A stretch of DNA of 64,000 nucleotides from Marinifilum sp. D714 (GCF_030851345.1 NZ_JALPNU010000005.1:124001-188000); one strand, 5' to 3'. Counted from the stretch's first letter, positions 18,210-28,462 are shown. The notes: generated by a model not told the origin, from the sequence alone. A program made the numbers and translations.

Positions 18210-18974
18210 ATGTCTGAACAACAAAACTATGACGACAGCTTGGTAGAAATTAAAGCTGTGAAAAACGAAAATGTAAAACATTGCAGTATGCCTGTTGGAA
18301 TATACATTCAAGAGATTAAAGCAATGATTCATGTGGCAAAAGAAGACTTGCCTTTGTTGACCCCTGTTGGTTATACAGCAGAAAACCTTACCAAACTTGA
18401 AGTTCTAACAGGAGCACTTTCTATTGCTCAGGCCATTTGGGATACCCAATTAACGGCGCAGAAAGATGCTCAGAAAAAATGGCAAAAGGATGCACCTGCC
18501 ATGTTTGAACTAATTCGTGATTTAAATGATAATATGCGTTTTGCATATCGCAAGAACGATGAATTACAAGAAATTCTTGATGAAATAAACGAAGGTGACT
18601 CCAACGCAGATGCTGTAATGGACCTATTAAGGCTAGGGACACTAGGAAATAATAATCAAGAACCATTAACAGGTATTGGATTCGATATCGAAAAATGTAA
18701 TACTGCAATTAGCGAATCGGAACGCATGGGAGCTCTCTTGGCTGAAGTAAACGGCTCGTTGTATGTTGACGATGACAGAAAGGTAATCCGCGACAAAGCA
18801 TACTCTTTGGTGAAGCAATATGCCGATGATTTGAAGGAATACGGACAATTTGTATTTAGAGACGAAGAGGAACATGCAATGCTTTATTCTAGTAAGTACC
18901 TGAGAAACAAGAAAGCTGAATACCGCCGTAAGAAAAAAGAAGAAGAAAATACACAAGAAGAAACAGTAAGTTAA
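18210..18974 (+). CDS. Conserved-looking hypothetical protein, helical and charged
   Basis: 254 residues with no signal peptide and no membrane segment. The sequence is dominated by predicted amphipathic helices, with a strongly basic then acidic tail (KKAEYRRKKKEEENTQEE). I do not recognise the family. The segment around residues 70-100 (VLTGALSIAQAIWDTQLTAQKD) and the QEILDEINEGDSN stretch suggest a helical bundle. It ends with a strong terminator 35 bp later, so it is monocistronic. It converges on the M23 gene and is divergent from the DUF262 nuclease; no functional link can be shown. Confidence 0.75.
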   Translation: MSEQQNYDDSLVEIKAVKNENVKHCSMPVGIYIQEIKAMIHVAKEDLPLLTPVGYTAENLTKLEVLTGALSIAQAIWDTQLTAQKDAQKKWQKDAPAMFELIRDLNDNMRFAYRKNDELQEILDEINEGDSNADAVMDLLRLGTLGNNNQEPLTGIGFDIEKCNTAISESERMGALLAEVNGSLYVDDDRKVIRDKAYSLVKQYADDLKEYGQFVFRDEEEHAMLYSSKYLRNKKAEYRRKKKEEENTQEETVS

Positions 18975-19007
18975 TATTCATAAATACGGGTTTTGAGTTT
19001 TACACTT

Positions 19008-19037
19008 GAGAGGGAATCTGCGGATTCCCTCTTTTTT
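19008..19037 (+). terminator. Terminator of the 18210-18974 gene
   Basis: AGAGGGAATC and GATTCCCTCT form a perfect 10-bp stem with a TGCG loop, followed by a T-run. Confidence 0.9.
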
Positions 19038-19092
19038 ATGGCGGCAAGACAGGAAATAAGATGAAAAAGACAAAAGTAGTTTCCAGTCTTCG

Positions 19093-19270
19093 GTCTTGGA
19101 AAGTGTCAAACCTGTCTTGGAGGCTTCACCCACCTGTCTTTTTGCACCTGCCTCCTGTCTTGGAGAAGGTTCTTCTATGTCTTGGAGCGCCTTACGGCAG
19201 TCTTGGAGCTCTTTTTTTGTGTCTTGGAGCAACTGACTGCCTGTCTTGTTGATGTAGGCTTTTGTCTTGC
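19093..19270. repeat. Degenerate tandem repeat, 21/22-bp period
   Basis: The word GTCTT (mostly GTCTTGG or GTCTTGGAG) starts at 19093, 19114, 19136, 19157, 19179, 19200, 19221, 19243 and 19264. Spacings are 21, 22, 21, 22, 21, 21, 22 and 21 bp, while the sequence between the words is barely conserved. The array occupies the space between two converging genes, just after the plus-strand terminator. The 22-bp steps break any single reading frame. Confidence 0.75.
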
Positions 19271-19294
19271 TAAAGCTTTCTATCTATAAAACAA

Positions 19295-19969
19295 TCACTT
19301 CAGTTTCAAAATCAAATTGGGATCAGGACAGGTGTTAAGGTAATTTTCGCGATCGGCCTGGTTGGATACGCCTGGAAAATCTCCCTCTCGTCCATTCATA
19401 TCGGCCATGATTTGAAAATGCAGATGCGTTGGCCAATTGCCATTCTCCTGATCGTTGCCCAGTTCGGCAAACTTCTCACCTTGCTTTATCTCTTGCCCTA
19501 CACTTTTCCCTTTTAAGGAATCTACAGATAGATGTCCGAAAAGAGTATAGAATGTAGTATTCTCAATACAATGTTCGAGTATGATGGTTGGGCCGTAATC
19601 GCCAAAAGCATCGTTGTTTTTAAAGCTATGGATTTTACCATCCAAAGGTGCAGAAAGGCTGGTATTGGCTGCCAACCAAACGTCGGTTCCCAAGTGAATG
19701 CTTCGTGCATCTTCTCCCTCGCCAAAGTGTTTGCTCTTGCGATAAATCAGCCTGTCCTCGTTGTATCCGCCAATGGCATATTTGGCGCCAGTCTGCCTTA
19801 AGCAATCCGAAATGTATTGCTGCAAAGCCTCCACCGAACTTAAATCGATGGAATACAGGGCTTGATTATCGATGGAAAGATCGAGCTTGTGATGCTTCTC
19901 TTGATTTAAGTTGAATGGGAAAATATCGGTAAAGAAGTGTTGATTGTTTTTAAGTAGTTGTGATAACAT
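19295..19969 (-). CDS. M23 family metallopeptidase (LytM domain), no signal peptide
   Basis: 224 residues. The LytM core shows SIHLGTDVWLAA (the HxxxD zinc ligands), APLDGKIHSF, YTLFGHLSVDSL and THLHFQIMAD (the HxH motif), all expected of an active peptidase. Unusually there is no signal peptide or membrane anchor. Similar stand-alone M23 domains in Bacteroidota occur fused to or next to kinase/aminotransferase proteins, so the substrate need not be peptidoglycan. It lies about 280 bp downstream of the M20 gene, with a dispersed hairpin between them. Confidence 0.85.
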   Translation of the reverse strand: MLSQLLKNNQHFFTDIFPFNLNQEKHHKLDLSIDNQALYSIDLSSVEALQQYISDCLRQTGAKYAIGGYNEDRLIYRKSKHFGEGEDARSIHLGTDVWLAANTSLSAPLDGKIHSFKNNDAFGDYGPTIILEHCIENTTFYTLFGHLSVDSLKGKSVGQEIKQGEKFAELGNDQENGNWPTHLHFQIMADMNGREGDFPGVSNQADRENYLNTCPDPNLILKLK

Positions 19970-20014
19970 TATTGTGTTGGTTTAGTTATTTATAGTCCTC
20001 TAGCCGGACAGGCT

Positions 20015-20043
20015 CTGACTTTTTTCATTGATAAAAAAGTCAG
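20015..20043. repeat. Dispersed hairpin element, copy 2
   Basis: Perfect 11-bp stem (CTGACTTTTTT / AAAAAAGTCAG) around loop CATTGAT, preceded by AGGCT and followed by CAAAAAATCTAGGGCG. It is homologous to the element at 13758-13786, with paired changes in the stem. Confidence 0.65.
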
Positions 20044-20248
20044 CAAAAAATCTAGGGCGTGTAAGCCCAAACTTCTTCTACTTGAAAACCTTAAGTGCGG
20101 CGGGGTGATCATCTCTCCCGATTATGAATTTTGTTGCATTTGGCTCCCAAATGCTTACAAATTCTATTTCGGGACGAAGCTTCCTCTTCTTTCTAAAGGT
20201 TTTCTGCGGATAAGCAGCTTGTCCTTCCAATGCCCCATTGATCTGATA

Positions 20249-21379
20249 TCATTTTCCATTTATTTTTTGGTACAGACCTGTAAAGATCGTGAGTCCTGTT
20301 TCGATAATTTCGTCGGGAAAATCGTAATCGGGATGGTGCAGGGCTGCCTGATCGAGGCCAGCTCCTAGGCCAAAAAATCCGCAAGTGTATTTCTGAGAGA
20401 AATAGCCAAAATCTTCGGACCACTTGAAGGGTTTATCCAGGTATTGATACGATAGATTGTGCTCTTCGGCCAAAGTTTGTAGCATGTCCACACATTCATC
20501 TTGATTTACCGTTGCCGGAAATTCTTCGTGGTAGGCAATGCCGCATTCCAGATTTTCTTCGGCAGCAATTCGATTTACAATCTCCTCCGATTTTTGAGTT
20601 AGAACCTTCATATCGGCATTCTCGAAAGAACGCAGGGTAATGCCCATTTCGCCACTCCCTGCCGAGGTTCCAAAGGACTGCTCCCCCATACGGATGTAGA
20701 TAAAAGTAAGTAGGGTAAGATCGGAAAACAGGGCTTTGTTGTTAAGCAAATCGTTTAACTCACGACTGATTTTTGAGATGGCTATGGCCGGGTTTCTTCC
20801 CTTCTCAGGCTCTGCAGCATGCGATGTTTTTCCTTTCAATCGAATGGTCATTCCTTTCGATGCCGCAGAAAAACTTCCGCGTCGCAACAATATGGTATTG
20901 GTTTCCTGCCCAGGTACGTTGTGCAGGGCAAACATGTAATCGGGATTCAGATCGGCAAATTTAGGATGAAACAGTACATCTTTTGCTCCCTGTTCTACCT
21001 CCTCGGCAGGTTGAAAGAGCAGAATTACCTTGCCCTTTTGTGGTGGATTTTCTGCCAGCTGCTGTGCCAATCCAGCCAGTATGGCCATATGTCCATCATG
21101 TCCGCAGGCATGTGCCACTCCGTTGTAAATTGAGGCATACTTTACCCTCGTTTTTTCCTCTATTGGCAATGCATCCAATTCTGCACGAAAAACGGTAGTC
21201 TTGCCCGCCTTGGCTCCTTTAAATACAAATGCTCTTCCCGTATCTCCCAAATGGATGACTTCATGAGGTTGATATTCGTCCATAAAATCGACAATGGTTT
21301 GAGCAGTTTTGTATTCTTTGTTCGATAATTCGGGTTGTGAATGCAATTGGTGCCTTAAAGCAACAAGTTTTGTCTTCAT
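20249..21379 (-). CDS. M20 family amidohydrolase (N-acyl amino acid hydrolase-like)
   Basis: 376 residues. Metal-ligand motifs are present: AELDALPIEE, GVAHACGHDGHMAILAGLAQQL, and LFQPAEEVEQGA with the catalytic glutamates. A dimerisation domain lies in the middle (SAASKGMTIRLKGKTSHAAEPEKGRNPAIAI). Members (AmhX, hippurate or indole-acetyl-amino acid hydrolases) release an amino acid from an N-acyl conjugate. The specific substrate is unknown. There is no signal peptide, so it is cytoplasmic. Confidence 0.88.
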   Translation of the reverse strand: MKTKLVALRHQLHSQPELSNKEYKTAQTIVDFMDEYQPHEVIHLGDTGRAFVFKGAKAGKTTVFRAELDALPIEEKTRVKYASIYNGVAHACGHDGHMAILAGLAQQLAENPPQKGKVILLFQPAEEVEQGAKDVLFHPKFADLNPDYMFALHNVPGQETNTILLRRGSFSAASKGMTIRLKGKTSHAAEPEKGRNPAIAISKISRELNDLLNNKALFSDLTLLTFIYIRMGEQSFGTSAGSGEMGITLRSFENADMKVLTQKSEEIVNRIAAEENLECGIAYHEEFPATVNQDECVDMLQTLAEEHNLSYQYLDKPFKWSEDFGYFSQKYTCGFFGLGAGLDQAALHHPDYDFPDEIIETGLTIFTGLYQKINGK

Positions 21380-21445
21380 TTTATGAGGTTTGTGTTAAGG
21401 TAGGTGAAAGATAGTGATAAATTGGGTTAAGTCCTCACATCTAAA

Positions 21446-21811
21446 CCTCACCCTACCCCTCTTCTTGAGCTATTCTTTATATACAAATTGTGAATAAATA
21501 TTTTGATTAGGTAATGATGAATCATTTATAGCATTTGCATGTTGAATGTTTCCCTTTTAGGGAACCGTAGCGGAGCGAAGCTCGTGAACACAATTGAAAA
21601 TTGAGTTTAATGTGAACAAACTGTCGACGGACTAAAGGGTGAGAAAAGAATAATTTTATCCAAAATGCACCCCTCTGGCTGTCGCCATCTCCCCTAAAAG
21701 GGGAGAGCATGGTAATTAGGTGATTGTATATCTCATTCTTTGTCAAGTTATATTCACGAAAATAAATGTGTATAAAGAGTAGCTTCTCAAGGAGACGGCT
21801 GGAGGATGAGG
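21446..21811. repeat. Composite inverted-repeat element
   Basis: The left arm (21446-21484, starting CCTCACCCTA) and right arm (21767-21811, reverse complement starting CCTCATCCTC) are homologous in inverted orientation with small gaps, including shared CTTGAG and TCTTTAT words. The interior contains further palindromic text such as CTCCCCTAAAAGGGGAG. It looks like a non-coding dispersed repeat remnant filling the 21380-21868 spacer; no protein-coding content was recognised. Confidence 0.5.
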
Positions 21812-21819
21812 TATAAGCA

Positions 21820-21848
21820 CAAAAAAGCCCCACATAAAATGCGGGGCT
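21820..21848 (-). terminator. Terminator of yidC
   Basis: AGCCCC and GGGGCT stem extended by wobble and CAT/ATG pairs; followed by six Ts on the minus strand, 20 bp after the yidC stop. Confidence 0.88.
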
Positions 21849-21868
21849 GTATATAGAATCTAATGATC

Positions 21869-23719
21869 TTATTTTTTAGGAGGCTTGTAACCTCTTTGCT
21901 TTGCAGCTTCTTCCAAACGCTGTTGGAATTTCGATTTCTTAACTGGCTTCTTCTTGTTTGCCTCGATAGTTGCCAATACTTTGTCTTCGTCAACCATGTA
22001 CTTACGGATTGCCCAAGTTTGAGCTACAGTAAATAATGTTGCAATAAAGTAGTAATACGAAAGACCTGATGCATAACCGTTAAACCAGAATAGGAACATT
22101 AGCGGCATTAAGTACATCATGGTTTGCATACCCGGCATTTGCTGCGATGACTGCATTTGGCTGTTCATACGAGTGTATACCAAGTTGGTAATTGCCATCA
22201 GCAAACAGAATAAACTGATGTGATCTCCATAGAATGGAATGTTGAATGGTAAATCAAGAATTGAATCGTATGATGATAAATCCTCAGCCCATAAGAAGCT
22301 CTTCTGGCGAAGCTCGATAGACGATGGGAAGAATCGGAACAGTGCAATCAGGATTGGAAACTGTACCAACATTGGCAAACATCCACCCATTGGGTTTACT
22401 CCTGCCTTTTTGTACAATGCCATGGTTGCCTGCTGGCGCTCCATTGCTTTATCCTTAGGGATTCTTTCGTTGATTTCATCGATTTGTGGTTTTAATACCT
22501 TCATCTTAGCAGTCGACATGTACGACTTGTAAGTTAATGGTGCTAAAATCAGCTTGATAATGATTGTTAAAATCAGAATGATGATACCATAGTTTGCAAT
22601 GTGATTTTCCAAGAAGTTGAAAATTGGAATTACAAACCACTTGTTTACCCAAGCAAACATTTTCCATCCCAAATCAACCAATGCGTGCAATTCAATGTCT
22701 TTACCATACTTTCTCATGGTCTTGTACTTGTTCGGACCAAAGTAGAATTCCATTGGGTAGTTCTCTAATTGAGATCCCTGGTATGGTAATGAAATTGCAG
22801 CATCAAAATTCTTCAAGATAGGATCATCTTCTCCCATGTCAACAGATTTTAATTCAATCCCTTTGAATGAATCATCAGCAATCAGCACAGATGAGAAGAA
22901 TTGTTGCTTAAAGCCAACCCACTTTACTTTTGTAGATAAGCTTTCCTCATCTTCTCCTGAAGGAGACATGTTATCTACATCATCTTCGAAAAACTTATAG
23001 TAGATATTGGTATACTGATTTTCGAACTTGCGACCCTTTTCCTGGCTAGGAATATCAGCTGCCCAGTTGAAAGTCAAATCTCTTTGATTCAAAGAAATTA
23101 CATCCTGCATACCTACTACATTGATATCGAATGATACCATGTAAGAATCTGGCTCTAATGTATACTTGTACTCGATATACTTTCCTTCGCCTGCCATTAA
23201 ACGCATGCTAACCATCTGCTGAGCAGTTGAAGCATCAACAGTTTTTACCGAGTTTACCGGAGTAAAAAACAAGTCCTGAGTATTCATTGGCTTGTTTTCA
23301 GCATAGAAAGTCAATCCGAATTTGGAATTTTTCTCACCCCAAAGCATCAACTTCTCTGCATCGTGAGTTTTGTAATCTTTCAACTCAACATTAGCGATCT
23401 TACCCCCTAAAGTATTGATGCTTAATTTCACCAATTTGTTTTCCAGGGTAATAATTTCCTCTTTTTGCTGAACTGCTCCGGCAAATGCTCCATATTCACT
23501 TTGAAGTGCTGCAGTATCTTGTTTCTTTTCTGCGTACTGCTTTTTCAAGGCCTCGACTCTTTCTGCTTCCAATTGCTCATTACGCAATCTTTCAACACGG
23601 GCAATCGAATCTCTGGTCTTCATGGCTTTGATTTCTTCATCTGATGGTTTTGTCAGGTATGTATACCCGATCAAAATCGCACCGATGATCACCAAGCCCC
23701 AAATCGAATTTCTATCCAT
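21869..23719 (-). CDS. yidC: Membrane protein insertase YidC
   Basis: 616 residues. One N-terminal membrane helix (NSIWGLVIIGAILIGYTYL) is followed by a long periplasmic beta-domain (about 60-350). Five C-terminal helices hold the conserved insertase core: LAPLTYKSYMSTAKMKVLKPQIDEI, then GGCLPMLVQFPILIALFRFFPSSIELR. The C-terminus is basic (KKKPVKKSKFQQRLEEAAKQRGYKPPKK), as in ribosome-binding YidC tails. It inserts inner-membrane proteins with or without SecYEG. It is 46 bp downstream of pyrG with no terminator between, so the two are probably co-transcribed. Confidence 0.96.
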   Translation of the reverse strand: MDRNSIWGLVIIGAILIGYTYLTKPSDEEIKAMKTRDSIARVERLRNEQLEAERVEALKKQYAEKKQDTAALQSEYGAFAGAVQQKEEIITLENKLVKLSINTLGGKIANVELKDYKTHDAEKLMLWGEKNSKFGLTFYAENKPMNTQDLFFTPVNSVKTVDASTAQQMVSMRLMAGEGKYIEYKYTLEPDSYMVSFDINVVGMQDVISLNQRDLTFNWAADIPSQEKGRKFENQYTNIYYKFFEDDVDNMSPSGEDEESLSTKVKWVGFKQQFFSSVLIADDSFKGIELKSVDMGEDDPILKNFDAAISLPYQGSQLENYPMEFYFGPNKYKTMRKYGKDIELHALVDLGWKMFAWVNKWFVIPIFNFLENHIANYGIIILILTIIIKLILAPLTYKSYMSTAKMKVLKPQIDEINERIPKDKAMERQQATMALYKKAGVNPMGGCLPMLVQFPILIALFRFFPSSIELRQKSFLWAEDLSSYDSILDLPFNIPFYGDHISLFCLLMAITNLVYTRMNSQMQSSQQMPGMQTMMYLMPLMFLFWFNGYASGLSYYYFIATLFTVAQTWAIRKYMVDEDKVLATIEANKKKPVKKSKFQQRLEEAAKQRGYKPPKK

Positions 23720-23765
23720 ATTCTATTATTTAATCTTTTCTAAGTAATGTATTGTAGTCTAAAGA

Positions 23766-25437
<1,672 letters not shown>

Positions 25438-25497
25438 TTCAATGTTTCAAACTATCATTTGTTGATTTCTTTGCGTAAATAATAAATTCTCAAACAT

Positions 25498-25530
25498 GAA
25501 AAAAGCATTCCCGCTTCGAGAAATGCTTTT
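25498..25530 (-). terminator. Terminator of the DUF349 gene
   Basis: AAAGCATT and AATGCTTT arms with an inner wobble-paired extension; a T6 run follows on the minus strand. Confidence 0.8.
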
Positions 25531-25553
25531 AAACGTACATATGTAATACAAAT

Positions 25554-27476
25554 TTAAGAAACCAAACCGTCAATAACTTTTAGCTTTTCATTCAGGATAG
25601 CAAGGTTTTGTTTTCCTCTCTCAATCTTCTCTTCAATTTCGTTTACAACACTCGAATTCTTTGATGAAGAGAAAAATCCAACATTGTTTTCCCAAAGGGC
25701 AATATCACTCTCCAATTGCCTAATTTTATTTACAATCTTATTTCTCTCGATAATGATCTTATCCTCGGAATTACTCATAGTCAAGAAAGTATCAATCTTC
25801 GATTTAAATTTCTGAACCTCCTTGTTGTCACTATCCATATTCATTCTATCATACAAACCATTAATGGCTTTTCTGAAAGCTTCTTGCACCTTATCCTTCT
25901 TCTTGTATGGCACATGACCAATTTTCGACCATTCTTTTTGGAACTGACGCAAAGCATTTAAATTGCTATCGTTATCCTCTCCAAGTTCGAAAGCTTTTAC
26001 TTTTTCGATTAATGCTTCTTTCAGTTTCAAGTTCTCTACTTGCCCGGCATCTGCATTATCGAAATGTTCCGATTTGTTATTAAAAAACTTATCGCAAGCA
26101 GCACGGAAACGAACCCAAAGATCCTCGGAAACTTTTCTTGGCACAGGACCAATATGTTTCCATTCTTTCTGTATGGCAATCAATTTATTTGTAGTCTCTT
26201 TCCAATCCTGACTATCCTGTAAATTTTCCGCAATGGCACAAAGCTCCTTCTTTTTCACCAAATTCGCATTTAACTTCTCTTTCAAAACCATGTAAAAGTC
26301 GCGCTTCCTGTCGAAATATAGATCACAGGCCGCTCTAAATCTTTGATAAATTCTGTTGTTATCTTTCTTAGGAGCGAAACCAATGGTTCTCCATTCTTTT
26401 TGGAGATCAATAATTTCTTTCGAACTGGAATTCCACTCTTTATGAGAACCAATCGCTCGATTGGCTATTTCTTCCGCTTTTTCGCAAAGAACTGTCTTTT
26501 TGGCCAAATTATTTTTCTGCTCAGATTTTAAGCCTTCGTAATACTCTTGATGCTTACGATTGATAACTGTTGTGGCTTCTTTAAACCTTGCCCATAATTT
26601 TTCTTTCTCTTCACGTGGCACCGGCCCAATCTCCCTCCACTGTCCATGGTACTTTTGAAGTGTGTTAAATGCCTTCACCGCTGAGGATTCATTCAATAAC
26701 TTCTCCGCTTCTTCGCAAAGTTTAATTTTGGAAGCCATGTTCTTTTTGAGATCCAAGTCACGAAGTTCTTTGTTGATTTTAATGTAATCGTAGAAGTTCT
26801 CTACATGATGGTGGTAATTATCCCACAAGTTTTTTAATGCTTGTTGTGGTACCATTCCAATTTCATGCCATTTCTTTTGTAAAGCCCTAAATTCATGGAA
26901 AGTTTTATCGAATGATTCTTTTCTGTTTACCAGCTCTTTTATATCCTCAATTATCTGGTATTTCTTTTTTAGGTTATCTTCCTTTTCCTGTTCTATATTG
27001 CGGTTTAATTCTGACTTTTTCTCTTTAAACTTTTGCAACATTTCACGAACCTGAACTTCTAACTCATCCGTGCCAAAATCAAATTCCTCTTCAACACCGC
27101 CATCTGCAATAAACTTTTGCTTTGCAGCTTCAACCTCTTCTTTGTGCTTTTTATAAAAGTTTCGTTTTATTGCCTCTACTTTTTCTTTTATTGCTGATAG
27201 GGATTCATTTTCGAGAAGTAATGTCAAGCGATTCTTCAATTCACCTTTCTCCATTAATGTGTAGTCAGGTTCTTTTTGAAGTTCAGAACCCTTTTTTGAA
27301 GCAGATTCAGAATTATCATCTGTATCGCTGTCTAGTTTCGATTGCGAAGATTCTCCACTAACATTATCTTCTTTTAAATTTTCGGTTTCATGAGAATCTG
27401 CAACATTATCTTTCGCTTCTAAATTTTCATTCAATTCATTCTCATGTGAGGGATTTGACAGGTCTGGTGCTTTCAT
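25554..27476 (-). CDS. DUF349 domain protein
   Basis: 640 residues. The first ~90 residues are acidic and low in complexity (repeated S/E/D/K). At least five DUF349 repeats of about 70 residues follow, each with a W..IG.VP...... LW.RF pattern, for example WHEIGMVPQQALKNLWDNY, WREIGPVPREEKEKLWARF and WKHIGPVPRKVSEDLWVRF. Long coiled-coil helices link them. There is no signal peptide. DUF349 proteins are widespread in Bacteroidota, but I know of no established biochemical role. It has its own terminator and appears monocistronic. Confidence 0.88.
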   Translation of the reverse strand: MKAPDLSNPSHENELNENLEAKDNVADSHETENLKEDNVSGESSQSKLDSDTDDNSESASKKGSELQKEPDYTLMEKGELKNRLTLLLENESLSAIKEKVEAIKRNFYKKHKEEVEAAKQKFIADGGVEEEFDFGTDELEVQVREMLQKFKEKKSELNRNIEQEKEDNLKKKYQIIEDIKELVNRKESFDKTFHEFRALQKKWHEIGMVPQQALKNLWDNYHHHVENFYDYIKINKELRDLDLKKNMASKIKLCEEAEKLLNESSAVKAFNTLQKYHGQWREIGPVPREEKEKLWARFKEATTVINRKHQEYYEGLKSEQKNNLAKKTVLCEKAEEIANRAIGSHKEWNSSSKEIIDLQKEWRTIGFAPKKDNNRIYQRFRAACDLYFDRKRDFYMVLKEKLNANLVKKKELCAIAENLQDSQDWKETTNKLIAIQKEWKHIGPVPRKVSEDLWVRFRAACDKFFNNKSEHFDNADAGQVENLKLKEALIEKVKAFELGEDNDSNLNALRQFQKEWSKIGHVPYKKKDKVQEAFRKAINGLYDRMNMDSDNKEVQKFKSKIDTFLTMSNSEDKIIIERNKIVNKIRQLESDIALWENNVGFFSSSKNSSVVNEIEEKIERGKQNLAILNEKLKVIDGLVS

Positions 27477-27620
27477 GTAAATTGAGTTAGATTAAGTTTC
27501 GCACAAGGCAAAACTCGCGTTAACAATACCACCTAAAAGAAAACTTTTAAGCCTACTCTTACGAATTTAACTAATTAAGTGCTAATCCTCAAAGATTTTA
27601 AATATTTTCTTATCCTTTTA

Positions 27621-27656
27621 AAATAAAGAGGTTCATGCAATACATGAACCTCTCAA
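27621..27656 (-). terminator. Terminator downstream of hsp20
   Basis: AGAGGTTCATG and CATGAACCTCT form an 11-bp perfect stem, loop CAATA, followed on the minus strand by TTATTTTAAAA. It is about 115 bp past the hsp20 stop; no other gene lies between. Confidence 0.75.
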
Positions 27657-27771
27657 CCAAAACAAACTAATTAACCGAGCTAAATTTCTCCTCTTATTCG
27701 GAAAAATTCTTCTTCTTTAAACCTTACTATTTATTATGAATATTACCTACTCTAGCCATTTATCACTTCCT

Positions 27772-28209
27772 CTATTTGATCTCGATATTATGAACTTCAG
27801 GCTTATTTTCTTCAATTTTTGGAAGCACAATATTTAACATCCCATTTACTACTTCAGCAGAAATATTCTGTTGATTGATTGTATCAGCCAACTTGAAACT
27901 ACGCTCGAATTTGTATACTCCAAATTCTCTTCTTAAGTACTTTTTATCTTCTTTTGTCTCTTTCTTTTCTGCCGAGATTTTAATTGAACCATTTTCTACC
28001 TTAATACTCACATCTTCTTTTGCAAAACCCGGAATAGCAACCTCTATCAGATAGTAATCTTCCTCTTCGATAACGTTAGTTGCCGGACGAAAACCACTTT
28101 CTCTTTCAACAGCAGATTTAAAACTATCCTGAGTTTCTTTAAACAATTGATTCATTAATTGATTTGTAAAAAAATCATTTTGTCTTTTTCCATATCTTAA
28201 TAATGTCAT
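27772..28209 (-). CDS. Small heat-shock protein, Hsp20/alpha-crystallin family
   Basis: 145 residues. The alpha-crystallin domain covers about 40-140: YLIEVAIPGFAKEDVSIKVENGSIKISAEKKE, then YLRREFGVYKFERSFKLADTINQQNISAEVVNGMLNIVLPK. The LNIVLPK beta-strand and a short C-terminal tail with EVHNIEIK follow. It is an ATP-independent holdase for unfolding cytosolic proteins. Divergent from trmD. Upstream lie a possible sigma-54 promoter and two direct repeats, which would fit stress-controlled expression. Confidence 0.93.
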   Translation of the reverse strand: MTLLRYGKRQNDFFTNQLMNQLFKETQDSFKSAVERESGFRPATNVIEEEDYYLIEVAIPGFAKEDVSIKVENGSIKISAEKKETKEDKKYLRREFGVYKFERSFKLADTINQQNISAEVVNGMLNIVLPKIEENKPEVHNIEIK

Positions 28210-28290
28210 AACTCTAATCTCCTATACTTTTTATTAATTCTTCGGTTCCGGATTCCGATTCCTTACTTTTTCAAATTCGATGACTAATCT

Positions 28291-28394
28291 TCAAACGGCA
28301 TACCATCACTAAAAACAATTCAAATCGTCAGCTTTCCTCTTATTATCTCATGTCACATTGTCTTTATTTACACAAAACCACCTGTCATATTGTC
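28291..28394 (-). promoter_or_regulatory. Candidate sigma-54-like promoter with two upstream direct repeats (hsp20)
   Basis: On the minus strand TGGTATGCCGTTTGA (28291-28305) resembles the -24/-12 sigma-54 pattern, with GG and the last G at the right spacing but A instead of C at the end. Two near-identical 12-mers, TGTCACATTGTC (28351-28362) and TGTCATATTGTC (28383-28394), lie 32 bp apart and upstream, where an enhancer-binding protein would sit. The reading is by motif only. Confidence 0.3.
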
Positions 28395-28431
28395 CACATT
28401 GAATGATTTATCATCTTCATTTTCTATTTTC

Positions 28432-28462
28432 TTGCATCACTTGCAAGTGATATATACTTTTA
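28432..28462 (+). promoter_or_regulatory. Candidate trmD promoter with spacer palindrome
   Basis: TTG at 28432-28434 and TACTTTTA at 28455-28462 are 20 bp apart and fit the Bacteroidota consensus with one mismatch. The 16-bp perfect palindrome ATCACTTGCAAGTGAT (28436-28451) fills the spacer. Transcription would start near 28469, just ahead of the ATG at 28480, which supports that start codon. Confidence 0.45.

Noticed and set aside
18978-19232. Minus-strand 84-aa frame with LQD heptads
   Set aside because: It covers the terminator hairpin and the phased repeat; heptad-like look follows from the 21-bp period and the 22-bp steps break the pattern.
21522-21833. Minus-strand 103-aa frame (SPFRGDGDSQRGAF)
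   Set aside because: Falls wholly in the inverted-repeat element and resembles translated dispersed repeats.
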